A DNA stretch of 64,000 nucleotides from HRBIN30 sp964534275 (GTDB lineage Bacteria > Desulfobacterota > Binatia > HRBIN30): assembly GCA_964534275.1 (NCBI GenBank), contig CAZHQG010000004.1, positions 62,001-126,000 on the forward strand. The letters run 5' to 3'. Both the position numbers and the translations under genes were made by a program. Shown here piece by piece: positions 8,925 to 15,978 of the stretch (positions within the stretch are counted from its first letter, which is position 1; each line of letters starts with the position of its first letter). Below the pieces are notes generated by a model. The model saw only the letters and a list, made by a program, of their open reading frames with translations. It was not told the origin of the DNA and did no database searches.

Positions 8925-8938
8925 AAGTTCTTTGACAT

Positions 8939-9284
8939 GGGGGCGATTTGGGTTCGACGGGGGTAAGGAAGGTTGCAGGTGCATGCCCGGGATCCTGGGT
9001 ACCGGTCAACAACCCCAGGGCTGCTTAAACGCAGACGAACCACTTGCTTTGGCTGCCTAAGCGCAGTCACGTCTCACCAAGCCTGCGCCCGTAGGGCTGG
9101 CTGAGGCGACGAACTTCGGGCTAAGCGCTAGCGGTAGCTCGGCCGTTAGCGACGAAAACCCACGAGCTGGCTACCAGGGATCCTGCCCGTGGGAGACCTG
9201 GCAGCGAGAGCAAAACACGAGGCTACGCATGTAGACCCTGCCGCCGACCGCCTCCGGACGGGGGTTCGATTCCCCCCGCCTCCA
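8939..9284 (+). ncRNA. ssrA: transfer-messenger RNA (tmRNA)
   Basis: 346-nt tmRNA that rescues stalled ribosomes. The 5' end GGGGGCG and the 3' end CGCCTCC pair as a 7-bp acceptor stem with a G-U wobble at the third pair, the alanyl-tRNA synthetase identity element; A9284 is the discriminator. The 5' GGTTCGACGGGG and 3' GGGGGTTCGATTCCCCC segments give the D-like and T arms. CCA is not encoded (TTT follows), so it must be added enzymatically. The resume codon GCA at 9031 opens a reading frame ending in TAA at 9058. It is a one-piece tmRNA, not the permuted two-piece type. Confidence 0.95.
9031..9060 (+). other. tmRNA tag reading frame (ADEPLALAA)
   Basis: Inside the tmRNA, GCA GAC GAA CCA CTT GCT TTG GCT GCC TAA encodes A-DEPLALAA. 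The C-terminal ALAA is the usual protease recognition end. TTAAAC just before the resume codon resembles TTAGTC in the E. coli tmRNA, which supports GCA as the first codon. The tag is short at nine residues including the resume Ala. Confidence 0.85.
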
Positions 9285-9292
9285 TTTGCCCA

Positions 9293-9324
9293 CGGCCAAC
9301 GGTTCTCCGTTGGCCGTTTTTTTT
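9293..9324 (+). terminator. rho-independent terminator of tmRNA
   Basis: Perfect 10-bp stem CGGCCAACGG (9293-9302) and CCGTTGGCCG (9307-9316) with the tetraloop TTCT, followed by eight T (9317-9324). It starts nine bases after the tmRNA 3' end. Confidence 0.93.
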
Positions 9325-9487
9325 CCAGTCGCTGCGCGAACGGCTTTTCCACGCCTGCTCGCGACCAACGCATCGCAGTACGCAGCCTTGCGACCCCACG
9401 CTGGAACGCTTCCGCGAATACATCCTGGCCAATGTGCTCCGTAGGCACGTGGTTCACGCGTTGTTCCGCAACATGGGGGCCCGGTCG

Positions 9488-9508
9488 GGGCACGGCGCTG
9501 CCGTGCCC
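9488..9508. repeat. REP-like palindrome 1
   Basis: GGGCACGGC (9488-9496), loop GCT, GCCGTGCCC (9500-9508): a perfect 9-bp stem. The arms resemble a palindrome class common in intergenic regions of many genomes. Confidence 0.6.
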
Positions 9509-9565
9509 GGACACCGCACGGAGATGCGCGTAGCGCACACGAACCTGCCCCCGCCGGCAATGTAG

Positions 9566-9586
9566 GGGCGACCCGGTGGGTCGCCC
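9566..9586. repeat. REP-like palindrome 2
   Basis: GGGCGACCC (9566-9574), loop GGT, GGGTCGCCC (9578-9586), preceded by TGTAG. The TGTAGGGGCG head is shared with palindrome 3, so both belong to one repeat family with variable inner arms. Confidence 0.65.
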
Positions 9587-9664
9587 GTCGGGTGGGGCAA
9601 TTTCGTGGGGGCGAGACGCCTGCTTTCCCAGGCCATGGCACCACTCGTTCCGGTGCAACCTGGT

Positions 9665-9700
9665 AGTTGTAGGGGCGGTTCGCGAACCGCCCCTACAACT
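9665..9700. repeat. 36-bp perfect palindrome (REP-like 3)
   Basis: AGTTGTAGGGGCGGTTCG at 9665-9682 followed immediately by its exact complement at 9683-9700, with no loop and no mismatch. It lies 55 bases from the stop codon of the truncated gene at 9756-9947. Confidence 0.85.
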
Positions 9701-9755
9701 CCGCTCCTACGCGTGGCTGCACGTCAGGTGAGTGACGGTCGAGTAAGAGCAGTAC

Positions 9756-9947
9756 TCAGGAACCGAGCTGATACAACGGGATCCCGGCAACGCCTAGAAG
9801 TGTGCCGAAGAACACAACGGGCGAAAATGCTGCGGAGGGAACAGGGATGTGACCGTTCCCAGCCACGAGCAAACACACGTCGCCCGCAGTCGCAATCAGT
9901 GCGCCCGCAAGTGCGATTTGTACGACGCAGGACTCGGTCGTGTCCAT
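9756..9947 (-). pseudogene. truncated DUF6796-like membrane protein
   Basis: 63-residue frame with two hydrophobic segments (VVQIALAGALIATAGDVCLLVAG and VVFFGTLLGVAGIPLYQLGS). The pattern GALIATAGDVCLL ... GTLLGVAGIPLYQLG looks like the N-terminal quarter of DUF6796 membrane proteins, which are usually several times longer. The ATG at 9947 has a strong AAGGAGAT site, so translation was or is real. A stop codon follows LGS and I see no continuation in any frame; a perfect palindrome lies just beyond. It could also be a genuine small two-TM protein, so the pseudogene label is tentative. Confidence 0.5.
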
Positions 9948-10075
9948 GCGATCTCCTTTTGATTCCCGGACTCGAAGGAGGCTTCAGGCAATATCACTCC
10001 GCCTCGGCTCGCGCCGCAAAACACGGAAACGACGCTAGGGGCGCAGGGTGTGCCGGGGCCGAAAAAAACGTCGCG

Positions 10076-10966
10076 TCAATAAATGCCCAGGCGTTCCTCC
10101 AGCGAGCGCAAGTCTCGCTTGAGTTTGTGCACCTCTCGCATTTCGATGTCGGAACACACACGTACAAGCTGAGCAAAGCCGCGCGGCCATTGGTCGAGGC
10201 TCGCCACAATGCTGTCGCGGGCTTCCGGCGGGGTGACCACGCAAGGGCGTGCGCTCCAGCGCTCATGTGCCCAGTGCAAGCGCTGAAGAGCTTCGTCGAC
10301 CGAGGGCGTGAGTTCCACCTCGAAGGCAATGGTCGGGGCGCCGTTGATCTCACGTTTCCATACCACATCGATTCGACCATTGTCGGTCGGAAAACCCATT
10401 TGCGAGTGGTAGTGCTGGAGCCGGCCGACTTCGGCAACGAGTTCTTGGAGCTGTTCGTGGAGCGAACGCGACGCGTTTGCGGCTCGATCGTAGACGAGTT
10501 CGGGAGAGACGATCGTTGAACCTTGATGCAACGTTTCGGTCGAAAGGAAGCCAAACCGCTCGCGGAAACGGCGCAGCAGTTCATCGTGTTGCTGCGATGA
10601 CAACGGTTGGAAGCCCTTTTGCATGAACAGCTTGAAGTCGGAGATTCCAATTGCGGACGTCCTCCAGCGTTCCTCCGGAAGCAGTTTCACGATCTCCAGC
10701 CGAAAGCGCAGCGGCCAGATGACCCGGCCAGTTCTCTTCTCGTCTGGCCACAGTGGAGTTCGTTCGTCGACGTACTTGTTGCGGATCAATGCGAGGCCAA
10801 TCACTCCACCGACCGGATTGGTTGCGTAAAGCCACGCAAGGCTACCTTCAGGCAGCAGGCGAAATTCGCCCTCGTAGCTCGGTTTGAGCCCCCACAACGG
10901 CAAGGGTTGGTTCAATGCTGTTTCCCAGTTTTCTACCCGACCGATGATGATCCACGCTACGCTCAC
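10076..10966 (-). CDS. EVE domain fused to a PD-(D/E)XK-like nuclease domain
   Basis: 296 residues, GTG start with an excellent AAGGAGGAAATC site directly upstream. Residues ~1-135 are an EVE (PUA/YTH-like) domain: AWIIIGRVENWETAL, LWGLKP, LAWLYATNPVGGVIGLA, PLWPDEKRTGRVIWPLRF and GFQPLSSQQ. EVE domains bind modified bases such as 5-methylcytosine derivatives. Residues ~145-296 hold GRIDVVW (Asp200) and IAFEVELTPSVDEALQRL (Glu216, Glu218), the D...ExE layout of PD-(D/E)XK enzymes, with Glu in place of the usual final Lys. The combination suggests a modification-dependent (type IV-like) restriction factor. No methyltransferase or ATPase partner is adjacent. EVE call is firm; nuclease call is moderate. 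Confidence 0.72.
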   Translation of the reverse strand: MSVAWIIIGRVENWETALNQPLPLWGLKPSYEGEFRLLPEGSLAWLYATNPVGGVIGLALIRNKYVDERTPLWPDEKRTGRVIWPLRFRLEIVKLLPEERWRTSAIGISDFKLFMQKGFQPLSSQQHDELLRRFRERFGFLSTETLHQGSTIVSPELVYDRAANASRSLHEQLQELVAEVGRLQHYHSQMGFPTDNGRIDVVWKREINGAPTIAFEVELTPSVDEALQRLHWAHERWSARPCVVTPPEARDSIVASLDQWPRGFAQLVRVCSDIEMREVHKLKRDLRSLEERLGIY

Positions 10967-11228
10967 GATTTCCTCCTTCGTTTTCGAACGATTGGCCCGG
11001 TGGGCCCGGGTGGAAACGCTTCCGCAAGAGTTGTTCTTTCTGGGGTGGGCTAGCGCAGGCTACACGGATTCACGGGCAGCGAGCAAGTTGGCCCGCGCCG
11101 ATGAAGCCGTGAGCCATGTGCATGCAGGCAACTTGAACGTGGCGGAACCAGGATTCTATCGAGTGGGTCGGATGTTCGAGCAGTTGCCGTCGCCAAACGA
11201 GGACCGCGAGCCGACGACCTCCGGGTGA

Positions 11229-11763
11229 ATGCACGTCGTCTGGCGTCAACGGGTAGCAAGTGGTCTGGTACTGGGCGGCCTGGTGCTGCTCCTGTACACG
11301 TGTTGTTTAGGGCGCATGCCGTTGTTGGATCCGAACGAGGGACGCCATGCCGAAGTGGCACGCGACCAGCCTTGGCCTCCTGACGTTCTACGGTTTGGCT
11401 GGGCCAGTGATCGGGAGGCGATACAGCTTGCGAGATGCAGCGTGGACAATTCAGAGCTGGGCCCCGACCGCGGAGATCGTCAGCTTCCGTACGGGCGATC
11501 ACTCGCTCCTATTTTACTTGGGCAAGCCAGTGCGGCGTGTTCGAACGGTCGCGGAGGCTGCGGCAGCCTTACAGGAAGGTCGGCCCGTTGTGTTGCTTGC
11601 CAAGCAGGGCGCCTTACCGGAGATCTGTGCTGCGGTCGGTGCGCCGCTCGTGGTGGTGTGGCAGGGCGAGCGCGACAAATTGGTGCTGGCCCGGCCGACG
11701 TCGCTGGCGGGCTCGGGTAACGGACCGGCGGCTGATCTCACCTGTACCGGCACCGGCAACTGA
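11229..11763 (+). pseudogene. decayed ArnT/PMT-family glycosyltransferase
   Basis: Two pieces of one gene family in different frames. The frame from ATG 11229 gives a TM segment and CLGRMPLLDPNEGRHAEVARD, the catalytic N-terminus of ArnT-like (GT39/GT83) glycosyltransferases. From about 11370 the next frame gives GLLTFYGLAGPVIGRRYSLR and then SLLFYLGKPVRRV...GRPVVLLAKQGALPE, the periplasmic C-terminus of the same family. About 350-400 residues of TM core are missing and the join is frame-shifted, so no active enzyme can be made. An intact relative lies at 29440-31272. Confidence 0.72.
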
Positions 11764-11824
11764 GCGCGCGAAGAGAGATTCCCTGCTTTTAGGGTTGCGT
11801 CATCACTTGAAGAAGCTAGAAAGT

Positions 11825-11839
11825 AGACCAGTTAGGTCT
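11825..11839 (+). promoter_or_regulatory. candidate operator upstream of the SUF regulator
   Basis: Inverted repeat AGACC-AGTTA-GGTCT, 24 bases before the ATG of the Rrf2 gene. Weak promoter-like hexamers (TTGAAG at 11807, TAGAAA at 11817) overlap it, a position where a repressor would block RNA polymerase. Autoregulation by the Rrf2 protein is the natural guess; it is inference. Confidence 0.4.
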
Positions 11840-11863
11840 TCATTCGCTCTCGCGTGCACGAAC

Positions 11864-12337
11864 ATGCTTCGGATCAACAGACTTACAGATTACGCCATCG
11901 TTCTGCTGGCACGGCTAGGTGCCGAGCCGAAGCGTGTTTTTCGTGCTGCGGAACTGAGTGCCAGCACGAATGTGCCGCCAGCCACCGTAGGCAAATTGCT
12001 GCGCGCACTCACGCGCAAGGGCTTTTTGCATTCGCATCGTGGGGTGCATGGCGGTTACCAACTGGCGGGCAAGCCCGAGGAGATTTCTTTGGCCCGCGTG
12101 ATTGCGAGTTTCGAGGGCCCGCTGGGGCTTACGGTTTGTACCCACTCCGAAGGCGGCCCTACGTGCCGGCAGCAGGTGCTCTGCCCGGCGCAAGGTCATT
12201 GGCAGCAAATCAATCGTGCGCTGGTCTCTGCCTTAAATGGGGTCACGCTCGCCGACCTGGTGCGAGGCTCGGAGTTTGTTCGGAACCCCGTCTCTATGGA
12301 AGCCGCGGGTGCCCGCGGATCGAGGGTGCATTGTTGA
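11864..12337 (+). CDS. Rrf2-family SUF system regulator
   Basis: 157 residues. The N-terminal winged helix-turn-helix (LTDYAIVLLARLG ... ATVGKLLRALTRKGFLHSHRGVHGGYQLA) is typical Rrf2, and three Cys at 92, 101 and 107 (VCTHSEGGPTCRQQVLC) provide the [2Fe-2S] ligands that tell the cell its cluster status. It is the first gene of a suf operon, matching the family of SUF assembly regulators. The ATG at 11864 starts at the conserved MLRINRLTDYA. A dyad lies just upstream. sufB follows after 24 bases. Confidence 0.9.
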   Translation: MLRINRLTDYAIVLLARLGAEPKRVFRAAELSASTNVPPATVGKLLRALTRKGFLHSHRGVHGGYQLAGKPEEISLARVIASFEGPLGLTVCTHSEGGPTCRQQVLCPAQGHWQQINRALVSALNGVTLADLVRGSEFVRNPVSMEAAGARGSRVHC

Positions 12338-12361
12338 GCGGAAATTTCTAGGAGGGTTTGT

Positions 12362-13807
12362 ATGCCCGCAAACACAGCGAAAATCGAAGAACTCGTCAGC
12401 CGGGAGTACCAGCACGGGTTCTACACGCCGATCGAAGAAGAAACCGTACCGCCGGGTTTGAACGAGGAGATCATCCGTATCATTTCGGCGAAGAAACAAG
12501 AGCCGGCGTGGCTCACCGAGTGGCGCCTCAAAGCGTACCGCCACTGGCTCACGATGCAGGAGCCGACCTGGCAGAACGTACGCTACCAGCCGATCGATTA
12601 CAACGCGATTTGTTATTACTCCGCCCCGAAGATGAAGGAGCGGCCGAAGAGCCTCGACGAGGTCGATCCCGAGCTGCTCCGCACCTACGAGAAGTTGGGG
12701 ATTCCCTTGCGCGAGCAGGAAATGCTTGCGGGTGTCGCTGTGGATGCGGTGTTCGATTCCGTTTCCGTAGCGACGACGTTCAAAGAAAAGCTTGCGGAAC
12801 ACGGGGTGATTTTCTGTTCTTTTTCAGAAGCGGTGCAGCAGTATCCTGACTTGGTGCGCCGCTACTTGGGCACGGTCGTTCCATACAACGATAATTTTTT
12901 CGCGGCACTGAATTCCGCAGTCTTTAGCGACGGGTCGTTTTGTTACGTTCCGAAGGGAGTGCGCTGCCCGATGGAGCTGTCCACCTATTTCCGCATCAAT
13001 GCCGCGAAAACGGGCCAGTTCGAGCGCACGCTCATTATTGCTGACGAAGGCGCGTACGTTTCCTACCTGGAGGGTTGCACGGCTCCAATGCGCGACGAAC
13101 ACCAGTTGCACGCGGCGGTCGTGGAGCTCGTCGCTCTGGAAGGGGCGGAAATCAAGTATTCGACAGTGCAGAACTGGTATCCCGGCGACAAGGAAGGACG
13201 CGGAGGGATTTACAACTTCGTTACCAAGCGCGGCATTTGCCTCGGTCGGCGCTCCAAGATTTCCTGGACCCAAGTGGAGACTGGTTCGGCGATTACGTGG
13301 AAGTACCCAAGCGTGATTTTGCGCGGCGACGAGTCGGTAGGCGAGTTTTACTCCGTGGCCCTTACCAACCATTACCAGCAAGCGGACACGGGCACGAAGA
13401 TGATTCACCTCGGCCGAAACACGCGATCGACGATTTTGTCGAAGGCCATTTCCGCCGGGCACGGGCAAAACAGCTATCGGGGGCTGGTGAAGGTGATGCG
13501 CGGCGCGGAACACGCACGAAACTACACGCAGTGCGATTCGCTGCTGATTGGCGAGCACTGCGGGGCACACACCTTCCCGTACATGGAAGTCCGAAATTCC
13601 TCGGCCATCGTGGAGCATGAGGCGACCACGTCGAAAATCAGCGAGGATCAGCTTTTTTACTGCCAAAGCCGCGGTATCTCCCTGGAAGACGCGGTCTCGA
13701 TGATCGTGAGCGGTTTTTGCCGGGCCGTATTCCAAGAGTTGCCGATGGAGTTTGCCGTGGAAGCCCACAAGCTAATGGGCGTGAGTTTGGAAGGAGCCAT
13801 TGGTTGA
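12362..13807 (+). CDS. sufB: Fe-S cluster assembly scaffold SufB
   Basis: 481 residues. SufB forms the SufBC2D scaffold with SufC and SufD on which clusters are built. The beta-helix core and C-terminus are intact, including SYLEGCTAPMRDEHQLHAAVVEL, the RGICLGRRSKISWTQVETGSAITWKYPS stretch (12 to 20 residue blocks are clearly conserved), and QCDSLLIG...HTFPYMEVRN...VEHEATTSKISEDQLFYC. The start is the ATG at 12362 after GGAGGG with a five-base spacer. Three bases separate its stop from sufC. Confidence 0.97.
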   Translation: MPANTAKIEELVSREYQHGFYTPIEEETVPPGLNEEIIRIISAKKQEPAWLTEWRLKAYRHWLTMQEPTWQNVRYQPIDYNAICYYSAPKMKERPKSLDEVDPELLRTYEKLGIPLREQEMLAGVAVDAVFDSVSVATTFKEKLAEHGVIFCSFSEAVQQYPDLVRRYLGTVVPYNDNFFAALNSAVFSDGSFCYVPKGVRCPMELSTYFRINAAKTGQFERTLIIADEGAYVSYLEGCTAPMRDEHQLHAAVVELVALEGAEIKYSTVQNWYPGDKEGRGGIYNFVTKRGICLGRRSKISWTQVETGSAITWKYPSVILRGDESVGEFYSVALTNHYQQADTGTKMIHLGRNTRSTILSKAISAGHGQNSYRGLVKVMRGAEHARNYTQCDSLLIGEHCGAHTFPYMEVRNSSAIVEHEATTSKISEDQLFYCQSRGISLEDAVSMIVSGFCRAVFQELPMEFAVEAHKLMGVSLEGAIG

Positions 13808-13810
13808 ACG

Positions 13811-14587
13811 ATGACGAAGCAGCCGCTGTTGGAAATTCGGAATTTGCACGTGCGTGTCGACGGCACCCCCATTTTGCGTGGGATCGATTTGGTGGTGCAT
13901 CGCGGCGAAGTGCACGCCATCATGGGGCCGAACGGTTCGGGGAAGTCGACGCTTTGTTACGTGCTGGCCGGCCGAGAAGGATACGAGGTAACGCAGGGAG
14001 AAGTTCTGTACGAAGGTCGGAACTTGCTCGCGATGAGCCCGGAGGAGAGGGCGCGGGCGGGAGTGTTCTTGGCCTTTCAGTATCCCGTGGAGATTCCGGG
14101 GGTGGGCAACATGTACTTTTTGCGCACCGCGTTGAACGCCGTGCGCAAGTCCCGCGGACTCGAACCAATCGACGCGATGGATTTTCTGCAACTCGTGCGG
14201 GAAAAGGCGCGCCTGGTTGGGATCGATGAGCGGCTGCTCAAGCGCTCGGTGAACGAGGGGTTTTCTGGCGGCGAGAAGAAGCGCAACGAGGTTCTGCAAA
14301 TGGCCTTGCTCGAACCAACGCTGGCGATTCTGGACGAAACCGATTCCGGGCTCGATATCGATGCTTTGCGCATCGTTGCCGATGGAGTGAACGCGTTGCG
14401 CAACGAACAGCATGCGGTGCTCGCAATCACTCATTACCAGCGACTGCTCGAGTACTTGGTTCCCGACGTTGTGCACGTGCTCGTCGCCGGCAGGATCGTA
14501 CGTTCCGGTGGCCCGGAGCTGGCGCGGGAATTGGAACTTCGCGGCTATGCCCCCTACGAGCAGGCTGCCGCGTCTGCACCGCTATGA
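13811..14587 (+). CDS. sufC: Fe-S cluster assembly ATPase SufC
   Basis: 258-residue ABC-type ATPase that drives conformational change of the SufBD scaffold. Walker A is GPNGSGKST, the ABC signature is FSGGEKKRNEVLQM, Walker B is LAILDETDSGLD, and the switch His follows in AITHYQRLL. Length and motifs match the family fully. Its last four bases (ATGA) overlap the start of sufD, indicating translational coupling. Confidence 0.97.
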   Translation: MTKQPLLEIRNLHVRVDGTPILRGIDLVVHRGEVHAIMGPNGSGKSTLCYVLAGREGYEVTQGEVLYEGRNLLAMSPEERARAGVFLAFQYPVEIPGVGNMYFLRTALNAVRKSRGLEPIDAMDFLQLVREKARLVGIDERLLKRSVNEGFSGGEKKRNEVLQMALLEPTLAILDETDSGLDIDALRIVADGVNALRNEQHAVLAITHYQRLLEYLVPDVVHVLVAGRIVRSGGPELARELELRGYAPYEQAAASAPL

Positions 14588-15978
14588 CATCGCTTGCCCC
14601 AGGCGCTGAAGCCTCTCGAGCACCCATGACCGGTCCTGCAGGGCGCAATCGTCGCTTCGTGCCTCCAGCGCACGGCTTTGCTCCGTATCTCGAAGCGCAG
14701 CGCAAGCTGGATGCAAATGTGCCGAACTGGGTGCGTGCGCTGCGCACGCGCGGTATGGAGGAATTCCAGAAGCTCGGCTTTCCCACCACGCGGGTGGAAG
14801 ACTGGAAGTACACGGACACCTCGGTCATTGCGCGTGAAGCCTTTACGTTGCGGGAGCCGCTCGCGGCTGATGCCATCCTTGCGGAGCAAAGTGCTCGGAT
14901 GCTTCCGGGCACGGCGGTCTTGTGCTTTGTCCACGGGCGCGCGCTCGAGGCAACTCCGAGCGGACAGCGTTTGCCGAGTGGCTCGCGGTTCCTTTCACTT
15001 CGTCAAGCATGGGTCCAGGAGGAACGACTCGTTCAGGATGCGCTCGGCACCTGTGCAACAGAGCACGATGCCAGTTTCACCGCTCTCAATCTGGCCTTCC
15101 TAGAGGACGGTGCCTTTCTCTGGATCCCTCCCGGAGCCGACCTGGCGACGCCGGTGCAGCTTCTGTTTGCAGGTGGTGGAGTGACACAGCCGACGCTGGT
15201 GTCGCCCAGAAATGTCGTCGTGGTCGGCGAGCGGGCAAACGTGACGCTCGTGGAATGGTGGTATGGAGAGAGCGCGGTACCGTATCTGACGAACGCGGTC
15301 ACCGAAATCGTGTTGGCACCTGGTGCACGCATCGACCACATTCGCATCACCAGCGAGCAAGGCGCGATGCTCCATATGGCACGAACCGCTGTTCGGCAAA
15401 GCGCTGGCTCCAGCTACACGTCGCGCGTGCTCACGTTTGGCGGGCGCTGGGCTCGAGTGGAGACGGAAACTCGCTTGGCGGAAGAGGGGAGCCAAGCCGT
15501 GTTCGATGGCCTCTACATTGCCGCTAACACGTCGTTGGTGGATCACCACACGACGATCGATCATGTGGCCCGGAACACCACCAGCCGCGAGCTCTACAAA
15601 GGGATTCTCGACGGGGCGTCGCGCGGCGTGTTCAACGGTAAAGTGTACGTGCGGCCGAAAGCCTTCAAGAGCGATGCGCAGCAGATGAACAAGAATTTGC
15701 TTCTGTCTGACGACGCAGAGATCGACACCAAGCCGCAGTTGGAGATCTTTGCGGATGACGTCAAATGCAGCCATGGAGCTGCGATTGGCCGCCTCGACGA
15801 AGACGCGCTGTTTTACCTCCGTGCGCGCGGGATCGGCGCTGACGAGGCGCGACGACTGCTCATTTTTGCCTTTGCGAACGAGATCGTGGAGCGGCTGCCA
15901 ATCCCGGAGTGGCAGCCACGGATCCGCGAACTCGTGCGCGCACATGTGGCGGGGAGCCCAGAGGAGGACGCCTCGTGA
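14584..15978 (+). CDS. sufD: Fe-S cluster assembly protein SufD
   Basis: 464 residues, partner of SufB in the scaffold. The N-terminal helical part (GFPTTRVEDWKYTDTSVI) and the beta-helix with DHHTTIDHVARNTTSRELYKG, FNGKVYVRP, SDAQQMNKNLLLSDDAEIDTKPQLEI and DDVKCSHGAAIGRLDEDALFYLRARG are all diagnostic. The N-terminal ~30 residues are Ala/Pro-rich and poorly conserved. It overlaps sufC at its start and sufS by one base (TGATG) at its end. Confidence 0.96.
   Translation: MTSLAPGAEASRAPMTGPAGRNRRFVPPAHGFAPYLEAQRKLDANVPNWVRALRTRGMEEFQKLGFPTTRVEDWKYTDTSVIAREAFTLREPLAADAILAEQSARMLPGTAVLCFVHGRALEATPSGQRLPSGSRFLSLRQAWVQEERLVQDALGTCATEHDASFTALNLAFLEDGAFLWIPPGADLATPVQLLFAGGGVTQPTLVSPRNVVVVGERANVTLVEWWYGESAVPYLTNAVTEIVLAPGARIDHIRITSEQGAMLHMARTAVRQSAGSSYTSRVLTFGGRWARVETETRLAEEGSQAVFDGLYIAANTSLVDHHTTIDHVARNTTSRELYKGILDGASRGVFNGKVYVRPKAFKSDAQQMNKNLLLSDDAEIDTKPQLEIFADDVKCSHGAAIGRLDEDALFYLRARGIGADEARRLLIFAFANEIVERLPIPEWQPRIRELVRAHVAGSPEEDAS

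Larger units (their letters stand above)
8564..8938. other. intergenic region before tmRNA
   Basis: No gene is supported here on either strand; long frames through it show no recognisable domains. Directly after the preceding stop codon is a 7-bp hairpin (CCACCCA at 8566-8572, TGGGTGG at 8585-8591) without a T-tract, a possible weak terminator. The last 80 bases hold the candidate tmRNA promoter and a leader hairpin listed separately. Confidence 0.6.
9325..9755. other. non-coding, palindrome-rich intergenic region
   Basis: No credible gene. Overlapping frames on both strands run through tmRNA and repeats and are spurious. It contains three GC-rich palindromes (9488-9508, 9566-9586, 9665-9700) of the dispersed REP-like kind, spaced 57 and 78 bases apart, and ends beside a truncated membrane-protein gene. 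Confidence 0.65.

Noticed and set aside
8932..8937. TTGACA just before tmRNA as a -35 box
   Set aside because: It is two bases from the mature 5' end, so it cannot serve this gene.
9223..9432. Minus-strand frame with GGIEPPSGG-like sequence over tmRNA
   Set aside because: This is the well-known artefact of translating the antisense of a tmRNA/tRNA 3' end; the plus strand holds a clear tmRNA.
12824..13768. Long frame antisense to sufB
   Set aside because: Shadow of a strongly conserved gene on the plus strand.
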